Positions 1 through 6,124 of a stretch of 6,124 nucleotides of DNA are shown piece by piece. Position 1 is the stretch's first letter. Each line of letters opens with the position of its first letter. This DNA comes from JAYTQG01 sp043746815 (GTDB taxonomy: Bacteria > Actinomycetota > Thermoleophilia > Miltoncostaeales > Miltoncostaeaceae): positions 1 through 6,124 of the forward strand of contig JAYTQG010000263.1 of NCBI GenBank assembly GCA_043746815.1, written 5' to 3'. The translations under genes and the position numbers were made by a program. Under the pieces are notes generated by a model. It searched no databases. It saw only the letters and a program-made list of their open reading frames with translations, and was not told the origin of the DNA.

Positions 1-1981
1 CGCAGGGATCTTGAAGGCGACGGTCGGGGCGCATGAGGTCATCACGACCATCATGTTGAACTGGATTCTCTACTGGTTCGGGAAGTATGTCTTCAGCCCG
101 GGTGGCCCCCTTGAGAATTCAGGGACACCCTCGCTGAACATCTCCGACGATATCTCGGCGAATGCTCACCTGCCGGTGTTCTGGGGCGATCCGGAGTTTC
201 AGGGCATTCACATTGGTTTCTTCATTGCGATCGGTGCACTGGTGGCGTTCTGGCTAACCCTCTCGCGGACAACCCTTGGGTTCCGGGTTCGCGCAGTTGG
301 CCGAAATCCAGAAGCGGCCCGATACGGCGGAATCGGCGTTGGGAAGAGTTACTTCCTCGCCATGGCCATCTCCGGTGGGTTCGCGGGACTGGCTGGCGGA
401 CTCGACATTCTTGGCTGGATCTTCCATCTGGGCGTTCAGGACATCGAAGCGTCGCAGATCGGCTTCATCGGCATTGCCGTCGCGCTTCTTGGTCGCAATA
501 CGCCGATTGGTGTTGGTCTTGCGGCGCTCCTGTTCGGTGCACTGATCGCGGGTACATCGAACTCGAGCGACCTGGGTGACTTCGCACCGGAGCTCGCTGG
601 CAACCTGTCGACGATGATCCAGGGCCTCGTTGTCCTGTTCGTCGGTGCCGACGTACTCGTTCTCTACCTCTTCAAGCGACGGAAGCTTCGGCTTCCCTCG
701 TTAGGTCGCAGCCGCCTCGGCCGGGCACGGGCGAAACGCAACCCCCGCGCAGCCAACCAGACGGCATTTTCGTTCGACCTCAGCAGCGTTTCAGGAACGA
801 TCATCGCTGCGATACCGCGCGGCGTCCGGGCCATCGCGATTGGCTCGCTTGTGGTCGGTGCCTTGGCCGCCTGGGTCGCGGTGCCTCCCATCGCCGCCCG
901 GTCAATCGCCTGGCCGATCGCCTTGGGGGTCATTGGGGTGGCTGGCGGCCTATTCGCCGCCACTCGGGGACAGCGGCGCCTTGGCCTCATCGCTGTGGCC
1001 GTCGCGCTGATCGGCGCGAGCTGCGGGGTACTTGCGACGCATTCGAGTATTGCCCACTTGGAGCTGGTCTTTCTCTGGCCAGCGCTTGCACTTTCGATGC
1101 TGCGCTACGCAACACCGCTGATCTTCGCCTCGGTTGGTGGCATGTTTTCCGAGCGAAGCGGGGTCGTCAACATTGGCCTTGAGGGGATGATGCTGACCGG
1201 AGCGTTCTTCGCGATTTTGGGCGCTGACAAGCTTGGAACGTGGTGGCTGGGACTCCTGTCCGCAATTCTTGCCGGAGGGGCCCTCGCGTTGCTCCATGCG
1301 TTCCTTTCTATCCATCTGCGTGCGGACCAAATTGTGAGCGGAACCGCGATTAACTTTCTCGCCCTTGGCATCACCGGCTTCCTGTTTGTGCTCGTCTATC
1401 CGGACAACGGAACCCCATCAGGAATCTCGACGATTCCAGACGTAAACCTTGGGTTCATCGACGGAGTCCCCTTCTTCGGACGAGTGTTCGGGCATCTCAA
1501 CCTGATGATTTGGCTCTCGTTTCTCACGCTTGGGATCGCATCGTTTGTCATGTTTCGAACGCCGTTTGGGCTACGTCTTCGAGCCGTTGGCGAACATCCT
1601 CGGGCGGCGGAGACCGTCGGGCTATCCGTCTACGCCATCAGGTACCGGGCGGTCACCATCTCCGGCATGCTGGCGGCGATGGGTGGTGCCTTTCTCTCGC
1701 TGGGCTACGTTCACTCATTCACCGAGAACATGACGTTCGGCCGGGGCTTCATCGCACTCGCCGCGCTGATCGTCGGCAACTGGTACCCGAAAGGAGCATT
1801 CCTCGCATCGCTGCTCTTTGGCTTCGGCTACGCCCTGGGACAACGACTGCCGGTCTATTCCCAGTCGGCGGGGACACTTTTTGAGACGCTTCCCTACGTC
1901 CTCACGCTCATCGCTGTTGCGGGGGTGATCCGCCGCCCTCGCCCGCCAGCTGCGGTTGGAATTCCGTATGAGAAACGATGA
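1..1981 (+). CDS. Fused two-domain nucleoside ABC transporter permease (NupP-NupQ type), 5' partial
   Basis: This is the membrane part of an ABC importer of the BmpA/NupNOPQ nucleoside family. The frame is open to the left edge: in-frame codons before the TTG at 11 read Ala-Gly-Ile and continue a conserved family stretch (LKATVGAHEVITTIMLNWI), so the real start and roughly the first 100 residues lie outside the window. Counting from the TTG at 11, residues 1-221 are the C-terminal part of a first permease. Residues 222-250 are a strongly basic linker, probably cytoplasmic. Residues 270-345 add about three hydrophobic segments. Residues 350-640 form a second permease with the NupQ-like signature FSERSGVVNIGLEGMM (379-394). 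Two similar ATPase-coupling segments, RAVGRNPEAA (94-103) and RAVGEHPRAA (524-533), show two homologous halves. Most relatives encode these as two separate, adjacent genes. Substrate specificity is inferred. The stop overlaps upp by 14 bases. Confidence 0.9.
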   Translation, partial: AGILKATVGAHEVITTIMLNWILYWFGKYVFSPGGPLENSGTPSLNISDDISANAHLPVFWGDPEFQGIHIGFFIAIGALVAFWLTLSRTTLGFRVRAVGRNPEAARYGGIGVGKSYFLAMAISGGFAGLAGGLDILGWIFHLGVQDIEASQIGFIGIAVALLGRNTPIGVGLAALLFGALIAGTSNSSDLGDFAPELAGNLSTMIQGLVVLFVGADVLVLYLFKRRKLRLPSLGRSRLGRARAKRNPRAANQTAFSFDLSSVSGTIIAAIPRGVRAIAIGSLVVGALAAWVAVPPIAARSIAWPIALGVIGVAGGLFAATRGQRRLGLIAVAVALIGASCGVLATHSSIAHLELVFLWPALALSMLRYATPLIFASVGGMFSERSGVVNIGLEGMMLTGAFFAILGADKLGTWWLGLLSAILAGGALALLHAFLSIHLRADQIVSGTAINFLALGITGFLFVLVYPDNGTPSGISTIPDVNLGFIDGVPFFGRVFGHLNLMIWLSFLTLGIASFVMFRTPFGLRLRAVGEHPRAAETVGLSVYAIRYRAVTISGMLAAMGGAFLSLGYVHSFTENMTFGRGFIALAALIVGNWYPKGAFLASLLFGFGYALGQRLPVYSQSAGTLFETLPYVLTLIAVAGVIRRPRPPAAVGIPYEKR

Positions 1982-2624
1982 CTTGGTGGAGTTCCCGAAC
2001 CTCCATATCCTCAGCCACCCTTTGATCCAGCACAAGCTTTCGCACATGCGCGATGCGGCGACGCCGACGATTCAATTCCGGGCGCTCCTGAAGGAAATCT
2101 CCCTCCTGATGGGCTACGAGATCACGCGCGATCTCCCGGTCACGACGCGGCCCGTGACGACCCCGCTCGCGACGATGGACGCACCGGTAATCGCAGGAAA
2201 GAAGGTCGCGGTCGTCTCCATTCTCCGTGCTGGCCTCGGCATGATCGACGGACTCATCGAGCTGATTCCCTCCGCCCGCCAGGGGCACATCGGCCTCTAC
2301 CGCGATCCCGTCACGAAGCGCCCCGTCGAGTATTTCGTGAAGCTTCCCGAGCCCGAAGGGCGGGTGTTCATCCTCTGCGATCCGATGCTCGCCACCGGCT
2401 ACTCGGCTGTCGCGGCGGTGGACGTCCTAAACGCCCACGGCGTTCTTGACGAAAACATCCGGTTCATGGCACTGGTGGCAGCCCCCGAGGGGGCGGAAGT
2501 CTTCTTCGACCACCATCCAACGATCCCCGTCTACGCAGCGGCGTTGGACGACTACCTGGACGATCATTCCTACATTGTCCCCGGCCTTGGCGATGCGGGA
2601 GATCGACTCTTCGGTACCACATAG
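1968..2624 (+). CDS. upp: Uracil phosphoribosyltransferase
   Basis: Cytosolic pyrimidine-salvage enzyme that joins uracil to PRPP to give UMP and pyrophosphate. The 218-residue product is slightly longer than the usual 208-209 and matches the family end to end. Near the N-terminus is HPLIQHKL (17-24), followed by ILRAGLGM (85-92). The PRPP-binding loop is DPMLATGYSA (138-147), and the C-terminal uracil-binding region is GLGDAGDRLFGT (206-217). The loop has Tyr where E. coli Upp has Gly (DPMLATGGS). I chose the ATG at 1968. A TTG four codons upstream, at 1956, is also open, but the ATG has a weak purine-rich GGTTGGA (1954-1960) seven bases before it. The gene overlaps the end of the permease by 14 bases in another frame, so translation is probably coupled. 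This places Upp directly with nucleoside uptake: imported uridine, once cleaved, supplies its uracil. Confidence 0.95.
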   Translation: MRNDDLVEFPNLHILSHPLIQHKLSHMRDAATPTIQFRALLKEISLLMGYEITRDLPVTTRPVTTPLATMDAPVIAGKKVAVVSILRAGLGMIDGLIELIPSARQGHIGLYRDPVTKRPVEYFVKLPEPEGRVFILCDPMLATGYSAVAAVDVLNAHGVLDENIRFMALVAAPEGAEVFFDHHPTIPVYAAALDDYLDDHSYIVPGLGDAGDRLFGTT

Positions 2625-2787
2625 TGCTGCGTTCCAGCAGTTCTTTGTGGAATCCGGCGAGCGAGACCAAGCGAGGCAAGGACGCAGTGTCGCCTGCATA
2701 TCTGGCCATATGGTGGTGACCGAGGACACCGCATCGCGACGGTCGCAGCCGCCCGGAAACGCGAAGACACTTCTGGAACGGAGCACT
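2623..2787. repeat. Long imperfect palindrome filling the convergent gap between upp and glgM
   Basis: The region between the two stop codons reads as one imperfect inverted repeat centred near 2705. Outer pairings on the plus strand are 2623-2628 with 2782-2787, 2630-2637 with 2773-2780 (CGTTCCAG/CTGGAACG), 2639-2641 with 2769-2771, and 2642-2649 with 2760-2767 (two G-U pairs). They are separated only by two single mismatches and one bulged base (2768). Inner pairings are 2653-2657 with 2753-2757, 2658-2659 with 2750-2751, 2661-2664 with 2743-2746, 2667-2668 with 2741-2742, and 2671-2674 with 2734-2737. The apex is 2689-2694 with 2715-2720 and 2697-2701 with 2708-2712, closing a six-base loop. 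I count 53 possible pairs. The outer ends take in AG of the upp TAG stop and one base of the glgM stop. There is no run of U as in a standard intrinsic terminator, and I see no convincing ORF. It could be a MITE-like repeat or a two-way 3'-end structure. Confidence 0.65.
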
Positions 2788-3995
2788 TAGCCGCCCACAA
2801 GATGCCCGTAGAGGGCCGCGGTCTCCTCGGCGATGCGTTGCCAGGAAAAGTGCTCCACCGCTCGAGCACGGCCCGCGGCACCAAGCCTTTCAGCCACGGC
2901 GGGTTCGGCGAGAACAGCGTTCACCCGCTCGGCGATGTCGGCGGCGAATCGAGCAGGGTCGGCGGGTGCGCGCGTGATTTCGTCCCCGACCTCGAACGGG
3001 ACGAGGAGGCCAGTCGCCCCGTCGTCGACAACCTCCGGGATGCCACCCGTGCTCGTAGCGACGACGGCCGTCCCGCAGGCCATCGCCTCCAGGTTCACGA
3101 TCCCGAGTGGCTCATATATCGACGGGCAGGCAAAGACCGTGGCATGACTCAGTATCTGAATCACCTCCGGCCGCGCCAGCATGGCGTCCAGCCAGATCAC
3201 GTTGCCGCGCGTTTTGCGCAGGCCCTCTACTTTGGCGGCAATCTCAGCAGCGATTTCGGGGGTATCGGGTGCCCCAGCGCAAAGGACGAGCTGGACACTC
3301 GGGTCCATGTCGGCCGCGGCATCGAGAAGGTAGGTCAGACCTTTTTGCCGGGTGATGCGTCCCACAAACACGACTGACGGTCGGGCGGGGTCAATGCCGT
3401 AGCGCTCGAGGATATCGGTCGCCGGATCGTGCGCGTACTCGGCGGTATCGACGCCATTCGTGATCATCTTGATCTTTGCCGGGTCGACTGAGGGGTAGCA
3501 GGCGACGATGTCCTTGCGATGCTCACCCGAAACCGCGATCACGGCGTCCGCGGCCTCAAGGCCAGTCCGTTCGCACCAGCCGGAGATGGCGTAGCCGCCG
3601 CCAAGTTGCTCGGCTTTCCATGGTCGCATCGGCTCCAGGCTGTGCACGGTCGCGACGTGCGGAATCCCGTGAATCAACTTGGCGAGGTGACCCGCCATGT
3701 TGGCGTACCACGTGTGACTGTGAACCACGTCAACGTCTCCGACCGCCCCCGCCATCGCGAGGTCCACCGAGAGTGCCTGGAGCGCCGCAGCCTCGGGTGC
3801 ACCGGAGGTGATGTGACTCCCGGCACCGTGGGCAATAACGCGCGGGCCGCCAGCTGGTCGCCGAGCGCCCCAGCAGTGCACCGTGAGATCGACGAGCCGG
3901 TCGAGTTCACGCGCCAGGTACTCGACGTGAACACCAGCGCCGCCGTACACCTCTGGGGGGTACTCCCTCGTGAGCAGCGCGACCCGTGGGGTCAC
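2787..3995 (-). CDS. glgM: GlgM-type glycosyltransferase (alpha-maltose-1-phosphate / glycogen synthase, GT4)
   Basis: Cytosolic retaining GT-B glycosyltransferase of the actinobacterial 'GlgA' family. In mycobacteria this enzyme transfers glucose from ADP-glucose to glucose-1-phosphate to make alpha-maltose-1-phosphate for the GlgE glucan pathway, and it can also extend glucan. The 402-residue length fits the family. The N-terminal domain opens with LTREYPPEVYGGAGVHV (8-24), has HSHTWYAN (92-99), and VHSLEP (117-122) near the acceptor site. The C-terminal nucleotide-sugar domain has VGRITRQKG (211-219, Arg213 and Lys218) and the EX7E motif at Glu295/Glu303 in PSIYEPLGIVNLEAMACG, then GGIPEVV (318-324 region). 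The GTG start overlaps the glgC stop in a GTGA, and the upstream Shine-Dalgarno sequence is weak (AAGGG, about 15 bases away), so translational coupling to glgC is likely. Plain glycogen synthase activity is the alternative. No glgE is visible here to settle it. Confidence 0.88.
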   Translation of the reverse strand: MTPRVALLTREYPPEVYGGAGVHVEYLARELDRLVDLTVHCWGARRPAGGPRVIAHGAGSHITSGAPEAAALQALSVDLAMAGAVGDVDVVHSHTWYANMAGHLAKLIHGIPHVATVHSLEPMRPWKAEQLGGGYAISGWCERTGLEAADAVIAVSGEHRKDIVACYPSVDPAKIKMITNGVDTAEYAHDPATDILERYGIDPARPSVVFVGRITRQKGLTYLLDAAADMDPSVQLVLCAGAPDTPEIAAEIAAKVEGLRKTRGNVIWLDAMLARPEVIQILSHATVFACPSIYEPLGIVNLEAMACGTAVVATSTGGIPEVVDDGATGLLVPFEVGDEITRAPADPARFAADIAERVNAVLAEPAVAERLGAAGRARAVEHFSWQRIAEETAALYGHLVGG

Positions 3996-5221
3996 GCCGT
4001 GACCCGTTGGCCCTTACCGACGACCACCACACCGTTCTCGGAGATCGTGAACCGCTCCCGATCAGAAGCAGCGTTCATGCCGATCTGGGCACCGGGTTCG
4101 ACGATCACGTTCTTGTCCAGGATCGCGTTCCGCACCAGGGCGTTTTGGCCGATGTCGACCCCGTGCATCAGGATGGATCCCTCAACCTCGGCCCAGGAGT
4201 GAACCCGTACTCCCGGTGACAGAACCGACTTGCGAACCGTGCCACCTGAGACCACGACACCGGCGCAGACAAGCGAGTTCATCGCCCGTCCGGAGCGGCG
4301 CCCCTCTTCAAAGACGAACTTCGCAGGCGGCAGCGGTTCATTCCACGTGAGGATCGGCCAGTCCTGGTTGTAGAGGTTGAAGATCGGGTCCACCGAGATC
4401 AGATCCATATGGGCGTCGTAGAAGGCGTCGAGGGTCCCCACGTCGCGCCAGTAGTAGCGGTCCCGCTCGGTCATGCCCGGGATATCGTTCTCGGAGAAGT
4501 CCCAAACGTTCGCCTCGCCGCGCGACACGAGTGCCGGAATGATGTTTCCGCCGATGTCGTGGGCCGAGGACTCGTCCTTCGCGTCGGCGGCGGTCGCGTC
4601 CAACAACGCCTGGGTCGAAAAGACATAGTTGCCCATCGAGATGAGCACCTCGCCGGGCGAGCTGACCAGGCCGGTGGCGTTCTCGGGTTTTTCGAGGAAA
4701 CCCCTGATCGTTCGGCCGTCGTCGGCAACGTCGATCACGCCGAATTGGTTCGCCTGTTCGATCGGCATTCGGATGCCAGCGACCGTTACGCCAGCGCCCG
4801 ACGCGATGTGCTGCTCAATCATCTGCCGAGGGTCCATCCGGTAGATGTGGTCCGCTCCAAAGACGACGACATGGTCGGGCCGCTCGTCGCCGATGAGGTT
4901 GTAGTTCTGGTAGATCGCATCCGCGGAGCCTGCGAACCATTTCGGCCCACGACGCATCTGGGCTGGGACGGGCGCGACAAAGTCACCGAGCAGCGGCGAC
5001 AGCCGCCATGTCAGGGCGAGGTGCCGGTCGAGACTATGGCTCTTGTATTGGGTCAATACGACGATCCGTCGCAGCCCAGCGTTTACGAGGTTCGAGAGCG
5101 CAAAGTCGATCAGGCGGTAGTTGCCGCCAAACGGGACCGCGGGCTTCGCCCGATCTACGGTGAGCGGAGCGAGGCGCTTTCCCTCGCCGCCAGCGAGGAC
5201 CATGCAAAGGATGCGTGCCAT
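3992..5221 (-). CDS. glgC: Glucose-1-phosphate adenylyltransferase (ADP-glucose pyrophosphorylase)
   Basis: Converts ATP and glucose-1-phosphate to ADP-glucose and pyrophosphate, the committed step of bacterial alpha-glucan synthesis; the product feeds the adjacent GlgM. The 409-residue length is typical. The N-terminal nucleotidyltransferase domain has GGEGKRL (11-17), KPAVPFGG (26-33), GSADAIYQN (98-106), the metal/catalytic GADHIYRMD (122-130, Asp124) and GFLEKP (174-179). In the last, Lys178 corresponds to the glucose-1-phosphate-binding lysine of the E. coli enzyme. YWRDVGTLDAFYDAHMDL (257-274) leads to the C-terminal left-handed beta-helix (about 315-385, with hexapeptide-like SVLSPGVRVHSW and NVIVEPGAQIG). 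In this family that domain supports the tetramer and allosteric control. The ATG at 5221 is chosen over the internal ATG at codon 7 because it has a good ribosome site and keeps the whole first strand before GGEG. The stop overlaps the glgM start by 4 bases. Confidence 0.96.
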   Translation of the reverse strand: MARILCMVLAGGEGKRLAPLTVDRAKPAVPFGGNYRLIDFALSNLVNAGLRRIVVLTQYKSHSLDRHLALTWRLSPLLGDFVAPVPAQMRRGPKWFAGSADAIYQNYNLIGDERPDHVVVFGADHIYRMDPRQMIEQHIASGAGVTVAGIRMPIEQANQFGVIDVADDGRTIRGFLEKPENATGLVSSPGEVLISMGNYVFSTQALLDATAADAKDESSAHDIGGNIIPALVSRGEANVWDFSENDIPGMTERDRYYWRDVGTLDAFYDAHMDLISVDPIFNLYNQDWPILTWNEPLPPAKFVFEEGRRSGRAMNSLVCAGVVVSGGTVRKSVLSPGVRVHSWAEVEGSILMHGVDIGQNALVRNAILDKNVIVEPGAQIGMNAASDRERFTISENGVVVVGKGQRVTA

Positions 5222-5227
5222 GAGAGG

Positions 5228-5233
5228 TCTTCC
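5228..5233 (-). promoter_or_regulatory. Ribosome binding site of glgC
   Basis: On the minus strand GGAAGA lies six bases before the ATG at 5221. It is close to a Shine-Dalgarno consensus and supports that start. The 47-base tag-glgC gap that contains it has no clear -35/-10 pair, so glgC is probably read from an upstream promoter outside the window. Confidence 0.6.
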
Positions 5234-5268
5234 GGAGGTGTGCGAGCGAGGCTATCGGGTGTCCGCCG

Positions 5269-5850
5269 CTATTTCGCGCAGCATCCGTCGAACCGAACGC
5301 AATCGGTGGTGTGGTCGTTGACGAGCCCAGCGGCTTGCATGTGCGCGTAACACGTCGTTGGCCCAAGGAATTTGAACCCGAGCCGTTTGAGTTCCTTGCT
5401 CATCGCATCTGACGCTGGCGTCTTTGCGGGGACCTCCGCGATCGTCGCCCACCGATTCACGATTTGTCGTCCATCGACGAATCCCCAGATGACGTCAGAA
5501 AGGGACGTCCCTGCCGCTTCGAGCGCCAACACCGCCGTTGCGTTGCCGATCGTGGCCTCAATCTTTGCGCGGTTTCGGATGATCCCAGTGTCGCCCATGA
5601 GGCGCTCAATGTCATCGCCGTCAAAGCGCGCAACGACGTTGGGATCAAAGTCGGCAAACGCGCGGCGGTAGCCATCTCGCCGGTGAAGGATCGTTGCCCA
5701 CGAAAGGCCAGCCTGCGCACCCTCCAGGACGATCATCTCGAAATGGTGTCGATCGTCGAATACGGGGATGCCCCACTCGACATCGTGGTAGGCCACGTAC
5801 GTCGGGTCGTTCAGCGGCACCCACGCGCAGCGAATTGTTGGGTTGATCAC
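5269..5850 (-). CDS. tag: DNA-3-methyladenine glycosylase I
   Basis: Base-excision repair enzyme that removes 3-methyladenine from alkylated DNA. From the GTG at 5850 the product is 193 residues, close to the 187 of E. coli Tag, and it aligns along its whole length with a +5 offset. The zinc ligands are present: Cys8 (RCAWV), His22 (YHDVEW), His180 and Cys184 (LVNDHTTDC). The residues matching the base pocket are Tyr21, Glu43 (LEGAQAGLSW, 42-51) and Trp51. GIIRNRAK and the late LGFKFLGPTTCYAHMQAAGLVNDH stretch are also typical. The frame stays open upstream to about 6057, but that part overlaps the glycoside hydrolase gene and shows no Tag homology. The GTG has a good GGAG site and overlaps the hydrolase stop by 4 bases (GTGA). 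It is in the same run as glgC and glgM, with no obvious biochemical link to them. Confidence 0.95.
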   Translation of the reverse strand: MINPTIRCAWVPLNDPTYVAYHDVEWGIPVFDDRHHFEMIVLEGAQAGLSWATILHRRDGYRRAFADFDPNVVARFDGDDIERLMGDTGIIRNRAKIEATIGNATAVLALEAAGTSLSDVIWGFVDGRQIVNRWATIAEVPAKTPASDAMSKELKRLGFKFLGPTTCYAHMQAAGLVNDHTTDCVRFDGCCAK

Positions 5851-6124
5851 GGCTTCGCTCCGATCAGTGCATCTCGCAGCTCCGTGCGCCAGTGATGGGC
5901 TTTTGGATCCCAAATGCCGAAGCTGGAGGCGAGTTCCCAGTATGCCCAGGTGAATCCACGCTTTTCGGCCTCCTCGCGGGCGATCCGCGTGAATCGGACC
6001 CGCGAATCGAACGGTGCCTGCTCGTAGCTCCCAAACTCGCCAAGCCAGATCGGCCACCGTGACCCGGCCCAGGCCTTCGCGGTGTCCAGCGGGGTCGTGA
6101 TCTCGCGGAGCTGGGCATCAGTGC
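5847..6124 (-). CDS. Glycoside hydrolase family 5-like (cellulase fold), C-terminal part
   Basis: Only the last 91 complete codons are in the window, so the start and most of the barrel lie beyond 6124. The visible protein begins TDAQLREITTPLDTAKAW and continues with IWLGEFGSYE. Its Glu (residue 29 of the visible part, codon 6036-6038) sits where GH5 enzymes carry the catalytic nucleophile on strand 7. RVRFTRIAREEAEKRGFTWAYWELASSFG (41-69) resembles the last helix and strand 8 of the barrel, with its substrate-platform tryptophan. It ends shortly after WRTELRDALIG with a TGA that overlaps the tag start. GH5 enzymes act on beta-linked glucans or mannans and are usually secreted, but the signal peptide region is not visible. 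Substrate and subfamily cannot be told from this fragment. The family call rests on motifs recalled from known GH5 endoglucanases. Confidence 0.78.
   Translation of the reverse strand, partial: TDAQLREITTPLDTAKAWAGSRWPIWLGEFGSYEQAPFDSRVRFTRIAREEAEKRGFTWAYWELASSFGIWDPKAHHWRTELRDALIGAKP
5858..5861 (-). promoter_or_regulatory. Ribosome binding site deciding the tag start
   Basis: On the minus strand GGAG stands seven bases before the GTG at 5850. It decides in favour of this start over the much longer open frame upstream. It lies inside the last codons of the glycoside hydrolase gene, as expected for coupled translation. Confidence 0.6.

Noticed and set aside
1956..1967. TTG at 1956 as the upp start
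   Set aside because: The ATG four codons later is a stronger initiator with a suitably spaced, if weak, purine-rich sequence. The added residues (MEFR) are not part of the conserved family.
2625..2645. Five-base hairpin TGCTG-CGTTC-CAGCA followed by a T-rich stretch just after upp, as an intrinsic terminator
   Set aside because: The stem is only five pairs, the tail GTTCTTTG is not a clean T-run, and the same bases pair better with the far arm at 2764-2787.
3519..4202. 227-codon open frame on the plus strand
   Set aside because: It is antisense to glgM and the end of glgC, with no recognisable domain or ribosome site.
5222..5268. Promoter in the tag-glgC gap
   Set aside because: No spaced -35/-10 pair is visible in the 47 bases. 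Only the ribosome site stands out.
4409..5350. 313-codon open frame on the plus strand
   Set aside because: It lies antisense to glgC, whose protein has all its family motifs. The plus-strand translation resembles no known protein and looks like a by-product of GC-rich codon use.
5269..6057. A longer tag reading frame giving a 262-residue protein
   Set aside because: The first 69 residues are low-complexity out-of-frame reading of the GH5 gene. Tag homology begins just after the GTG at 5850, which has a GGAG site.
5864..6118. 84-codon minus-strand open frame at the right edge
   Set aside because: It is rich in Arg, Ser and Pro and is a shifted frame of the GH5 fragment. The other frame gives clear GH5 motifs and ends in a stop coupled to tag.

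Overview
The window comes from a bacterium of moderately high GC content (about 60% by eye). The gene types point to an actinobacterium or a relative that shares its glycogen genes, such as some Chloroflexota. The main clue is a GlgM-type (actinobacterial 'GlgA') glycosyltransferase beside glgC. The lineage is an inference, because there is no rRNA or other taxonomic marker here. The window is almost fully coding, with two operons that converge at about position 2700.

Left, plus strand (1-2624): the end of a nucleoside-uptake and salvage operon. A long open frame, cut by the window start, fuses the two permease halves of a BmpA/NupPQ-type nucleoside ABC transporter into one polypeptide. Its 3' end overlaps upp, which encodes uracil phosphoribosyltransferase. 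Imported nucleosides would yield uracil, which Upp converts to UMP.

Middle (2623-2787): the only sizeable gap between genes, about 160 bases between the two stop codons. It is not featureless. It is a long imperfect palindrome centred near 2705, with outer arms directly abutting or including bases of both stop codons and a small apical hairpin. It could be a mobile-element-like repeat, a bidirectional 3'-end structure or a structured RNA. This is the most unusual item in the window.

Right, minus strand (2787-6124, read right to left): a tight four-gene run. It holds the C-terminal end of a GH5-like glycoside hydrolase (cut by the window end), tag (3-methyladenine DNA glycosylase I), glgC (ADP-glucose pyrophosphorylase) and glgM (alpha-maltose-1-phosphate/glycogen synthase). 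The GH5-tag and glgC-glgM junctions are both 4-base GTGA overlaps, and tag and glgC are 47 bases apart. GlgC makes ADP-glucose and GlgM uses it, so these two form one step pair in alpha-glucan synthesis. The DNA-repair gene tag sits among carbohydrate genes. From memory, tag also lies near glgA/glgC in mycobacteria, so the neighbourhood may be old rather than accidental.

I saw no tRNA, rRNA, CRISPR array, transposase or clear promoter. None of the complete genes looks broken.
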